A stretch of 64,000 nucleotides of DNA, from the NCBI GenBank assembly GCA_009760885.1, contig CM019714.1, positions 272,109 through 336,108 on the forward strand, written 5' to 3'. The DNA is from Achatina immaculata (Eukaryota > Mollusca > Gastropoda > Stylommatophora > Achatinidae). How positions within the stretch are numbered: position 1 is the stretch's first letter; each line of letters opens with the position of its first letter. The notes under the pieces were generated by a model. That model worked only from the letters and a program-made list of their open reading frames with translations, was not told where the DNA came from and did not search any database. Positions 35,410-47,301 of the stretch are shown in pieces. The translations under genes and the position numbers were made by a program.

Positions 35410-37870
35410 CCAGGGGCAAGTTCCATTCAATTAGGTGATGTAGAATTTTGGACATACTAGGAACGAATGAAGTTAGAAGGACAGATGCAGGGAATATAAA
35501 AAAAGGAATAGGAATAATATTTGACTAGCAAACATCAAGCTGTGGGATATTTGAACATCTCGAACCGAGTCCTACTAGCCCAACTGAAAGGACTACCAAT
35601 AAACATAAATATAATACAAGTGTACGCTCCAACATCTGAAAGTTCTTCCGAAGATGTTCAACTATTTTATAATGCCATAGTGTCAGCCCTGAAACACACA
35701 AAATCACATGAAGTTACCATAGTCATGGGAGATTTTAATGCCAAAGTTGGTAAAGGAAGAACCTCAGAAAATTTTGGTGACTAAAGGCTGGGAGGGGAGG
35801 GAAAGGAATCATCATCATCAGGTGCCGTGCCGACTGGCGTTGGCTGTTATCCTCATCCAGAGTACACGATCCTTCATGCAGGCAATCAGCTCAGTTGGTC
35901 ATCTCCTCTTACACCATCCCGTCAGACTGTCCAGTATCATTTCTCTTGGTCTTCCTCTTGATCTTTTTCCTTCTATTTTTCTGTTTCTTATAATATTTTC
36001 AATGCCCCCTCTTCTCATTGTATGTCCTATGAAAGTACATTGTCTCTCTCTTATCTTTTTGACAAGGTTTTTTGTCTCTCCAGCTCTTCTCATACATTCT
36101 TCATTAGTTATTTTTACTGTCCAGGGGATTCGCAACATTCTTCTAATAAACCATATTTCTGATGCTTCCAATGATATAATGGGGGAGGAATGACATAGTA
36201 AATTAAATGACTGAAAAAAATACATAGCTTGGTTGTAAGAAACAACAAGTTTAAGCAGCATCCCTGAAGACTGGCGACCTGGTGCAGCCCAGACAAAAAA
36301 GACTTTTAACCAGACATACTATATATTAATCATCAAACTATTCCAGAATGCATTACTGACAACAAAAACCATGCCAGGAGCTGACTACAATAGTGACCAT
36401 GACCCACTCTGTGGAAAAATTAGAATAAAACTAAAGAAAGCATGCAGAAAAGTGAGAAACATCAAACTGAATACAGAACTCCTTAAAAATTACCAAGAAC
36501 TGCGAGAACAATACAGAGCTTTTGTAACAAATAGATACAATGCAATAGCAAAGATAAATAGTATAGATGAACAATGGGCAATGCAAAGAGATTATATCCA
36601 CCAAACTGTTAAGGAGATAAAACCACCGAAAAAAGAAGTCCACACGAGTAAATGGATGACAGATGAGATCTTGGGATTGATGGACAAGAGAGGGAGGAGT
36701 AAAAAATACCAAGAAAAATGTAACACGATAAATAAAGAAGTAAGACACAAATGCAGAGAAGCAAAAGAAGTGTGGTTAAATGAACAGTGCAGACAGATAG
36801 AGGACTCTCATAATAAAGACAGCAAAAACATGCACAAACGAATTAGTGAACTCACAGGTAGGAAAACAAAATATACCACAGGATGCCTGAAATCAAAGAA
36901 GGTAAAATGTTAATGGGAAAAGAAGACATTGTGGACAGGTGGACAGAATATATCGGTGAGCTATATGGAGGAGAAAGACCAGAATTAACACCAGATACTG
37001 AAAACTGTGATGGACCACCAATACTTGAAGGTGAAATTATAGATGCTTTCAAACACATGAAGAAAGGAAAACGACTGGGCCTGATGATATAACAACAGTA
37101 GAAATAGAGGCACTAGAGGAGATAGAAATAAAAATAACCAATTTACTGAATGACATTTACAACAGTGGTTATATGCTCAGTGGCCTGCTTAAGTCCACAT
37201 TTATAGCACTACCAAAGAAACCAGGTGCAAAGGAATGTGAGGACCACAGGACTATCAGCCTCTCATGTCACAAAACAAAGCTACTTGTGAGAATCATTAT
37301 GAGAAGAACAAAGAAAAAGATAAAAATGAAATAACAGATGAACAGTTTGGATTTTTTGAAGGAAAGGGAACACACAATGCCATCTATGCTTTGCGAATAC
37401 TAACAGAAAGAGTTTTAGAAGTACAGAAAGATCTCTACTTATGCTTCATTGATTATACCAAGACATTAGGCAAGGTGAAACATAATGAAATTGTTAAAAT
37501 GATTGAAGACATCAATATAGACGGCAAAGACATGAGGATTGTAAAGCATCTATACTGGCAGCAGGAAGCAGCAGTTCGAGTTGAAAATAAAACTAGAATT
37601 TATCAACCAATAAGACAGGGAGTGCGACAGTGGTGCGTACTATCTCCAGGCCTTTTTTCTCTGTTCAGCGAGAATATTCTAAGAACAATCATCACAGAAC
37701 CAGGCATAACAATTGGAGGATACAATATTAACAACCTTCGGTATGCTGACGACACAGTACTGATATCTGAGAACCAACAAGACCTGCAAAATCTCTTCGA
37801 TAAAGTCACTAAAAAAATAAACAGAAAGGCCTTACTTTGAACATCAAAAAGACAGAGACTATGGTTATAT
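35410..37870 (+). mobile_element. RTE-type retrotransposon, endonuclease plus RT (near complete, degraded)
   Basis: An apurinic-type endonuclease domain opens with a LGTNEVRRTDAGN segment near 35460, continues as ININIIQVYAPTSES, and reaches IVMGDFNAKVGKG near 35725. After a nested insertion (35813-36186) it resumes and shows the final catalytic GADYNSDHDPL near 36380. A basic linker follows (36431-36900). The RT domain comes next, with frameshifts near 37070 and 37310, then EQFGFFEGKGTHNAIYALRI, CFIDYTKTLGKVKHN, a mutated RQWCVLSPGLFS box, and RYADDTVLIS with catalytic residues intact. The end near 37870 meets a second element. It is inactive, but it is the most complete retrotransposon here. 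Confidence 0.85.
35813..36186 (-). mobile_element. Nested non-LTR retrotransposon 3' end
   Basis: The minus strand encodes IWFIRRMLRIPWTVKITNEE, then RQCTFIGHTMRRGGIENII and KRSRGRPREMILDSLTGW, ending in a (TGA)n tail at about 35813-35822. The flanks read AGGAAT on both sides (about 35808 and 36186), a probable short target duplication. It is 5'-truncated, lies antisense to the host element and interrupts its endonuclease domain. Confidence 0.8.
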
Positions 37871-37879
37871 TTAAGAAAC

Positions 37880-38960
37880 AGAATCCACCAAAATAGAGCA
37901 TAAGACTAAATAAAATAATTCTAAAGCATGTGCAGAAATTCATTATGGAGAATTTAAAGTCTATATGGAATACGATCTAAAATTGTCAACATCATTAAGG
38001 ACTTATACAGTGGATATGTTTGTGCAGTCAAGACAAAAGAGGGGATGAGTGAATGGTTCCAGATTGAAACAGGTATGAAACAAGGATGTATACTGTCTCC
38101 TTTACTTTTTGGGATTACAATAGACCTCATAATGAGAAAATGCTACACAGGTAACACATGTATTGACTGGGTACATGGGACCCAACTAGAAGATCTTGAT
38201 TTTGCTTATGATATAACTCTTATCAGTAATAGTGTGAATTCTATGCAAGAAAAAAAACAGATAGCCTGTCATCAATGGCTAGCAAAATAGGACTTGAAAT
38301 TAACAAGGACAAAACAAAAATACTGAAAATTCCCATTAATCAAAATGGAAAAATACACATAGATGGGACAGATATTGATGAAGTCAATCATTTTGCATAC
38401 CTTGGCAGCTACATAGACCAGGATGGTGACACTAGAAAGGAAGTTAGGATAGGAATTGCAAAAGCAGCATCAATCTTACAAGAATCTTGAGAACATATGG
38501 AATTCAAAAGTTATAAGCACACAAACCAGGTTAAGACTATTCAATTCAAGTGTAATATCCACCCTCATTTATGCACGTGAAAGCTAGAAAACAACTAAAG
38601 AAACAGAAAAGAAATTAGACTCTTTTGAAAACAAATGCATAAGGAAAATACTCGGCATCAAGTGGAACACATTCAAGAACATTGCAGAGATAAGACAGAT
38701 GACTGAACAACAACCAGTCTCATGGGTGATCAGGAAAAGGAGATGGACATATGTTGGTCACTTGATGAGAAGAAATGATCAGAGAATCCCAAAACAAGCT
38801 ATCAGGTGGACCACAACAGGCCAAAGAAAAAGAGACAGACCGCGTGAAACTCTGAAGAAGATATTATTAAGAAGTGAAATTAACAGGCATAAAATCCCTT
38901 GATGAGAAATTGAAGAAATTGGCGAACTACTTTGCGAGCCCTATGTGACGTTAACGGCAC
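37880..38960 (+). mobile_element. Second-family non-LTR retrotransposon, RT to C-terminus
   Basis: FQIETGMKQGCILSPLLFGI opens near 38058, followed by LDFAYDITLIS (the catalytic ADD motif altered to AYD), LEINKDKTKILKIPINQ, and FAYLGSYIDQDGDTRKEV. A C-terminal KRRWTYVGHLMRR segment follows near 38732. The sequence differs clearly from the RTE copy just upstream, so a separate family sits head-to-tail with it. Frameshifts and stops are frequent. Confidence 0.8.
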
Positions 38961-38984
38961 GGGAAGGATATAAGATATAAGATA

Positions 38985-39580
38985 AGATGTGCAGAAATTA
39001 AAATACCTTGGAGCGGTAATAACTTCAGATGTGAAATGCAGAACAGAAATAAGAAAAATAATAGGCAAAGCAAAGACTGCATTTCAGAGAATGAGAAACA
39101 TATTATGCAACATATCCTTATCTTTGAATGTTAGAAAACGGGTCATAAAATACTATATTGAACATATCTTTTTACATGGAAGTGCATCAGGGACAGTAGG
39201 CAGCTCTGCACAAATTTTTTGGAAGCAGTAGAAGGTTTCTAAGAAGAATGTTGCGAATTCCCTGGACAGCAAAAATAACTAATGGAGAATGTTTTAGAAC
39301 AGCTGGAGAAAAAATCTAGTGAAAAATAAGAAAGTAACAATGTATTTTCATAGGACGTGCAAGGAGAAGAGGGGACATTTACTATACTGTAACACAAGGA
39401 AAAATAGAGGGAAGAAGAGTCAGGGGAAGACCAAGAGAAATTATACTGGACAGTCTGAAGAGATGTTGTGAGATGAGATCGCCACTGAACTAATGGCCTG
39501 CATGATAGATTGGGTACTCTGAAGAAGTATAATAGCCAAAGATTGTCGGCATGGCACCTGATGATGATGATGATGATGAT
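38985..39580 (+). mobile_element. Non-LTR retrotransposon C-terminal fragment with (TGA)n tail
   Basis: VQKLKYLGAVITSDVKCRTE and RMRNILCNISLSLNVRKRVI are followed by degraded MLRIPWTAK- and GR..GRPREI-like segments. It ends in ATGGCACC plus a GAT trinucleotide run at 39561-39585. This is the same family as the nested minus copy at 35813-36186 and the fragment at 41275-41795. Confidence 0.8.
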
Positions 39581-39599
39581 GATGATAGAAGAAATGCGT

Positions 39600-40290
39600 A
39601 ATATTATAACAGATAACTGGAATCTTAATGGGAAGAAAACTAAATTGACCACAACTGACAAAACAAACAAGGCAGCTGGTATTTGTATCAATGAAGAAAA
39701 ATTGAAAGAAGTGGAGAGTTTTGAACATCTTGGATCATTACTAACTAATAATGGAGACAGAATGCGAGAAATTAAAAGGAATGTAAAACAACTAAAGAAT
39801 ATGTGGAGAGGAACAGACAGAACAACAAAAATAAGATTTTGAAGGGCATGAATCTTTCCCATTGCAACATATGCCTGTGAGACCTGGACACTTACTAAAA
39901 CAGGTGAGAAAAACATAAATGCCTTTGAATGGAAATGATACAGAAGAGTTCTCCAAAAGGTTCTCTCTCATGCACACACACACACACACACACACAAAAC
40001 AAACAAATGTATGAATACTACAAGAACTTAACATTGAAGAAGGCTGGCTAGTAAAGAGGATTAAACAGAGAAAACCTAAATATTTTGGACACATTATACG
40101 TGATGAAAATTTAGAGAAGACCATTTTGGAAGTGTACATAATGGGGAAAAGAAAGAGAAGAAGCCCAAGGCGAAGATGGTTGCAAGATATTTTTGACGAT
40201 CTGCGAATGGATGCATCAGCAGCAGGCCATCTTGCTTATAATCGAGAGGCCTACAATAGTGCTGTTAGATAGGCAAAGTTTCGCAATTGA
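39600..40290 (+). mobile_element. RTE retrotransposon C-terminal fragment with internal (CA)n
   Basis: KEVESFEHLGSLLTNNGD, IFPIATYACETWTLTKT and GWLVKRIKQRKPKYFGHII match the 45533-47053 family. A CA dinucleotide run at 39974-39998 has replaced about 15 codons of the coding region, and single-base stops occur at 39840 and after. It is inactive. Confidence 0.8.
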
Positions 40291-40409
40291 CATGGAAATC
40301 ACTGACTACTGAATTGGAATCAAAAACATCTTTGAGTGCATCTTGTATTTACATATCTCCTAATTCAAGCTAATACTTTATGGTCACTCATCTATTTAAA
40401 TCTCAAACA

Positions 40410-40990
40410 AGATTAAGATGTATGATGTTTGAAACAAACGAATGATTCAATCTGTAATAGTTTCAAGACATCAGTGGGTCTGCCTTGAGGAAAGAGCATG
40501 CTACAGTTCCTCTGAAAGAAGCTTGCGGTATGGGAAATGGCACAGGTTGGCTTGACTTGCTGCTTCACTAAAATTCTGAGTTTCATATCAGACAACACTG
40601 CAGGCAAAGTTCTTTTTGTGTAGTTCACTAAGACATTCTCAGATGTGTCAGACAAGAATATCAGCTGCCGTATCCAGTCAGGATCAGATAACTCCTCAGT
40701 TAAGAAGAAGTCAAGTTCGCTTCGAAGCTCAAAGAAACACTTCAGCAGTTTTCATTTATTCAGCCGTCTGGCCTCAGTATCCTACAAACTATCCTCATGC
40801 TCAGTCTCAACTTCTGACACACTGCTGAAACTAGCCGTGATTTATGCCATTTTGTCTGATAAAATTTACAGTTTAAACGTTTATCACAGATCTTCAAGGC
40901 AACATTTTGCAGCAAAAAGATTGTTGGTGTATAATGCAGTGAAACTGCTTTTGATAAACGGCACTGAGAGAGTTCATCTAGTCATTAATT
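40410..40990 (-). mobile_element. hAT-like (ZBED/SCAND3-type) transposase relic
   Basis: On the minus strand a 40-codon block near 40745-40630 reads FFELRSELDFFLTEELSDPD, then WIRQLIFLSDTSE. Upstream, HCIIHQQSFCCK lies near 40940 and a VNFIRQNGINH segment near 40880, interrupted by stops. The order (CIIH, VNFIR, FFELR, LADI-like) matches the middle of hAT-derived ZBED5/SCAND3-like proteins. It is a fragment only, with no terminal inverted repeats identified. Confidence 0.6.
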
Positions 40991-41063
40991 AGTCTCATTA
41001 ATCCAGTCGTATTTCCAGTCGCGTTATTAGCATCATCCGTTGTCCAGCTCTCAATGTTTTCCC

Positions 41064-41190
<127 letters not shown>

Positions 41191-41265
41191 TAAATCTTTA
41201 CACATCTTTCTAACACAAGATGAAGAACGTTAAGTCTTTAGATATCTTTCTAAGATCAGGTGGAA
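41191..41265. repeat. Two inverted units of the 40-bp minisatellite
   Basis: The reverse complement of this segment reads TTAGAAAGATATCTAAAGAC and TTAGAAAGATGTGTAAAGAT. These are two consecutive units of the 40-bp minisatellite found in the opposite orientation at 41905-42170. Confidence 0.8.
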
Positions 41266-41274
41266 GTTGTATCA

Positions 41275-42170
<896 letters not shown>

Positions 42171-43121
42171 CGACTTGGTTTAATTTTCTGTCTTTTGCTT
42201 GTATGGTGCATCGGGGAGGGGGTGGAGGTCATGGCTTTTGATATGACCATCACAGATGTCTTCTTTATGTTAGGATCAATTCCTCCTTTTCTCTCTTTCC
42301 TTGATTATTATGCTAAGTTACTATTGAAGCTAATTTTCACTGTTGGCTATCAACACAGTTTCGCAAAACCTACTAGAAAATAGAATACGTTTGTTCATAA
42401 GAGGTTAGTTCAGTTTACAATGTCATTTTCCAAGTCTCAAGGTGACCACCTTGTTCTGTATGTGTTATTGTTCAAAGCTGAGCAGTCATACTTGACAAAG
42501 AAGAACAGGTCAGTTCACAATGAAGGTGCATGAAAAGAGTCCGTTATAACGAGTGTTGCTCTCTTTCCTATGAACTGCGAGCGGGATATCCTTCGCAGCA
42601 GATGTGGCGGGGATGTTGAGACACATGATCGTGTCGAATGGGAAGTAGGTGTAGACGGTATTTTTGTAGGTCTGAAGTGAAGCTATAACATAGGCATGTG
42701 CATGCTTCTTGACCATACTCCACTGCCGTGCTGATTATAGCACTGGCTGCTATTCATCTTTAACATTAGAGAGATTCGTTGCAGAACAGAAGCCGTGAAG
42801 TTATATATCAATATACATTAACCAAGCCTCTGGACAAGTGTTATTTCTTACACCAAGTCTGTTCAAAGTGTCCGACCTTCATTTTTCCTGCGGAAACAGT
42901 GGAAAATGAGATGGAGACCTTCATTAGCGTGCGTGAATTTTGTCCCTTATCATATCCATCGCTGGCATTCACCCTGTGAGTGAGTGAGTGTGGTGTAACC
43001 CTCCGTCGGACTTTCATAAGTGTCGAAATGACAGAATGGCCTGACCAGATTTGGGAGACACTGACCCAAGTGGAAACCAGGCGGAAAAAGTCAAAAGGCA
43101 TTTGTCGATTAATTCATGAGC

Positions 43122-43875
43122 ATCACAGAAATTAAGAAGTGGTACAACCGTTTCAAAGATGGCAGCAGATCTGTGGAGAGAAGAACAACGGTCAAGTCAT
43201 GCTGTCAGCTTTCTTTGCTTCCTGTGGGGTGATGCATCACGAGTACGCACAAGGTCTACCAGAGAATACTACCTGGAGATCATCCAAGGTCTACCAGAGA
43301 ATACTACCTGGAGGTCATCCAAGGTCTGCCAGAGAATACTACCTGGAGATCATCCAAGGTCTACCAGAGAATACTACCTGGAGGTCATCCAAGGTCTACC
43401 AAAGAATACTACCCGGAGATCATCCATCAAAACGTGGTCCTGTGAGATTCAAAGGACCGAACGTGTGGGCAAAAGGAACTTGGCAACTTCGTCGTGACAA
43501 AGTTCCAGCCCGTTCCTGTCATCTGATTCAGACCTACATGGACAGACACAACATTCCGCTGGTTGGTCAGGCTTCTTACTCCCTCGACATGGCTCTTTGT
43601 TATCTCTGGCTGCTCCCCAAACTGAAAATGTCTCTAAAATGGGATCCGATTGAATCACGATAAGCCGTTATTTGGAACTCGACGACCCAGTTGTACTCTG
43701 TATCCAAAGAGGCCTTCATGAAATGTTTCCAACAATGGTGGGACCGCTGGGAGAAGTGTGTGCAGTCCCAAGGAGAGTACATAGAAGAGGATTAGGCTTT
43801 TGGAGCTCAGGCTGAATTGTTGCATTTTTCCAGACCAAAAGTCGGAAGATCTTTGAGCAGGTCTCGAATTTTCTA
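43122..43875 (+). pseudogene. mariner transposase relic, duplicon copy 1
   Basis: Starting at ITEIKKWYNRFKDGSRSVER (part of the N-terminal DNA-binding domain), the sequence jumps over an internal deletion to FFASCGVMHHEYA. The first catalytic Asp region is altered here (FFDS expected, FFAS seen). Then comes LIQTYMDRHNIPLVGQASYS and PKLKMSLKWDPIESR, where the third catalytic Asp (CDF/CDY type) is replaced by Tyr. The end reads AFMKCFQQWWDRWEKCVQSQ and GEYIEED, typical of mariner. A 35-bp segment is repeated five times inside the gene. It is clearly dead. Confidence 0.8.
43251..43425. repeat. 35-bp tandem repeat inside the mariner relic, 5 copies
   Basis: Five consecutive 35-bp units, each starting AAGGTCTRCC. 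Because 35 is not a multiple of three, the frame cycles through all three readings of the same transposase segment (REYYLEII, ENTTWRSS, YQRILPG). The unit occurs once in copy 2. Confidence 0.97.
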
Positions 43876-43892
43876 GTCGAGACGACTAGCTT

Positions 43893-44390
43893 GCCCAACT
43901 ATTTGAGGTGTGATTAAGTAGCCCAACTATTTTAGGTGTGATTACGTAGCCCAACTATTTGAGGTGTGATTAAGTAGCCCAACTATTTGAGGTGTGATTA
44001 AGTAGCCCAACTATTTGAGGTGTGATTAAGTAGCCTAACTATTTGAGGTGTGATTAAGTAGCCTAACTATTTGAAATCTGGCTGTCTTGCCCAACTATTT
44101 GAGATGTGATTAAGTAGCCTAACTATTTGAAATCTGGCTGTCTTGCCCAACTATTTGAGGTGTGATTAAGTAGCCTAACTATTTGAGGTGTGATTAAGTA
44201 GCCTAACTATTTGAGGTGTGATTAAGTAGCCTAACTATTTGAGATCTGACTGTCTTGCTCAACTATTTTAGATGTGATTAAGTAGCCCAACTATGTGAGA
44301 TCTGACTGTCTTGCTCAACTATTTTAGATTTGACTGGCTTCCCCAAATATTTGAAACTTGACTGGCTTGCCAAACTATTTGAGATTTGAC
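43893..44390. repeat. 28-bp minisatellite upstream of TNFR-like exon 1, copy 1
   Basis: About 17 units with the core CAACTATTTGAGRTGTGATT. The array ends about 120 bp before the ATG of the TNFR-like gene. The matching array at 59770-60415 has more units and different dominant variants. Confidence 0.93.
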
Positions 44391-44509
44391 TTAACTCAGA
44401 ACTCTAAATTTATTTTGAAACTGACCAATCCAATCCCTTGTAACAAAAATGTAATCAAAACTGTTATTTGTAGTTCACGCTAAATTCTATTTCAGACGTG
44501 TGAAAAGAT

Positions 44510-44699
44510 ATGGCTGTCAAGCAAATGATGAATACAGGAACTCTGTCCGTGCTTCTAGTAGTGGCGTATTTTACTATTGCAGAAGTCGCCGCTGACGAGT
44601 GCTATTTCTTCAGAGAGGACGTCTGCTGCAGTGTGGGAGACTGCAGTCGGGGCACATACTTCGACAGCTTTAGTACGAGTTGTCTCCCGTGCCCACCCG
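44510..44699 (+). CDS. TNFR-like gene, exon 1: signal peptide and first cysteine-rich segment
   Basis: Starts MAVKQMMNTGTLSVLLVVAY and carries six cysteines (C31, C39, C40, C45, C58, C61), ending CLPCPP. The donor is CCCACCCG then GTATCT. The ATG is the first in the exon, 14 bp after the possible UTR acceptor, and fits the signal peptide. Confidence 0.85.
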
Positions 44700-47252
44700 G
44701 TATCTCTTTTGATAATATTTTATTCAGTTTTATTCAGATTTCAAATGTTCAGACCTTAACATGTTTTCCTTTTCTTCTTTTACCAACTTACAAGATGTGA
44801 AATGAGTGTATTTTGTATGTGACAGAGTAATTTGGTAGGTGCCGTGGTAGTGTAGTGGTTAGTGTACTTCTTGATAAGAAGATCCCAGATCTGGTTGACC
44901 AAGCTTCAAATCCTGGGTACCAAACCTTTACCTGGGAAAGTAAACACATCATAATATTGTGGGTTATATAAGTAAAGACACTAGCGCCTCAGTAACATGC
45001 AGTTACTATGGAAATTATATAATGTAACGATAGTGAATAATAATAATAATAATTTGTATATTTTGTTAAATAAGACAGTTTCTAAGCACATAGATGCCAG
45101 CTGGCACTTTTTTCAAGCATTAGTTTCTTAAGCAGCTACTCTCGTGGCCGATTCTAGTGATGCCGAATTTCTTTAAGAGGCCAGAGTAATAACAAGTAAT
45201 GTTTGTGTTGCAAGAACCAGTCCCCTTGCGTTTTCATTTTTTATCTTTATATTCGGCCTCCTTAGATGAGGCTGCGTTTTTAATCAGTGTATACCTGGAC
45301 GTGACAAGATCTTTCCTTAACTCTTCTTAGACCTCTTCAATAGCATAAAAATCTGTCAAGAATGACATCCAAATCTCCTGGTATGTCAGTTCTGGTAGGT
45401 TAGTATCCCTTCTTAACTTATAAACGGCGTGTTTAATCTTTACTTTAATATGCCCGCGTACTGCATATATTCACTCTATGACAACAGAGATAGTTTTCAT
45501 AGAAAAAACCAAGGGCTCTCGTCATTATATTTCATTCATTCATTTATTTGCATGTCCCTTGCGGAACTTTGCCTCCCAAACAGTTCTCCTGTAGGCCTCT
45601 TGGTTGTGAGCAATGTGGCCTGCTGCTGCTACATCCATTTGCAGATCGTCAACGATGTCTTGCAGCCATCTTCGTTTTGGTCTTCCTCTCTTTCTTTTTC
45701 CCATTATGTATCCTTCCAATACGGTCTTCTCTAAATTATCATGACATTTAATTTGTCCAAAATATTTAAGTTTTCTCTCTTTAATCCTCTTTACTAGCCA
45801 GCATTCTTCAATATTAAACTCTTGTAGTATAGATATATTTGTTCTTTTTTGTGTCCACGATATTTTAAGAACTTTTCTGTAGCATTTACATTCAAAGTCA
45901 TTTATTTGTTTCTCAGCTGTTTTGTTAAGTGTCCAGGTCTCACAGGCATATGTTGCGATGGGAAAGATGCATGACCTTAAAAATCTTATTTTTGTGGTTC
46001 TGTCTGCTCCTCTCCACAGATTCTTTATTTGTTTTACTTTCTGAAGTGCGATAGATGTCATACTTTTAATTTCTCTCATTGTATCTCCATTATTAGTTAG
46101 TAGTGATCCAAGATATTCAAAACTTTCCACTTCTTCGATTTTTTCTTCATTGATACATATTTCAGCTGCCTTTTTGTTTTGTCAGTTGTCATCCACATAG
46201 TTTTCTTTGCATTAAGATATAGATTCTACTCTTCGCTGTTCTTACGGACTGACATAATTAGTTTTTCCATTCCTTTTTGTGTAGTGGACAGTAATACTGT
46301 GTCATCAGCATATCTAATCTCTGGTATTTCATAACCTCCAATTGTTATGGCATCGTAATATTCTTTGTCTACATCTTCTCTAACATTCCTCATTATATTT
46401 TCAGTATACAAGTTAAACAAGTAGGGTGACAATATGCACCCCTGACGGACACCTTGTTTTATGTCAAACCAAGTTGTTGTTTCACCATTTATTCTTACTG
46501 CTGCTTGTTGGTCTAGATACAGCAGTGATGTTAATTGTATCAAATGTGTTGGAAATCCCATTTTTTCCCAGATTTTCTGGTGTTGTATATAATCAAATGT
46601 CTTTGAGTAGATTATAAAGGATAAACATAGATTCACATTAAACTCTCTGCATTTCTCTACTATTAATCTTAGATTGAATATATGATCTCTTGATCCTCTT
46701 CCTTGCCTGAAACCAGCTTGGACCATATTGACTTCTTCTTCTATTTTCTGTCGAAGTCTACCCATTATGATTGTAACATAATTTTACTGGCATGACTAAT
46801 CAGGGCAACAGTTCTGTAGTTTGTGCATAATTTCAGGTTACCCTTTTTTGGCAGTGGTATGAATACAGTTCTTTTCCATTCTTTTGGCCAAATACCTGAA
46901 TGTCATATCTTTTTAAATAGTGCATGATAGATTGTTGCACACTCCTTTCCTCTTGCTTTAATAAATTCAGCTGTTATCTCATCACATCCTGGTGATTTAC
47001 CATTTTTCAGATTCTTTATTGCTCATAAAACTTCTTTTATTGTCGGTTCATTTCATACTAAATTTATAAAAGAATAAAAAATATATAGCGAATATGCACA
47101 AAGCAACATAAATGACATCAGGAAATTAGCAGTTGATAATTTTTAATGATGAAGAAAGGGAAAATTATAATTCTAGAATGCTTATTTAATCTGCACAAAA
47201 AGGTAGTAGTGATACTCATACACACACCCACCCACACACACACACACACACC

Positions 47253-47301
<49 letters not shown>

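Noticed and set aside
43893..44390. A CRISPR-like array (28-bp repeats at even spacing)
   Set aside because: The units are head-to-tail with no unique spacers. It is a eukaryotic minisatellite.
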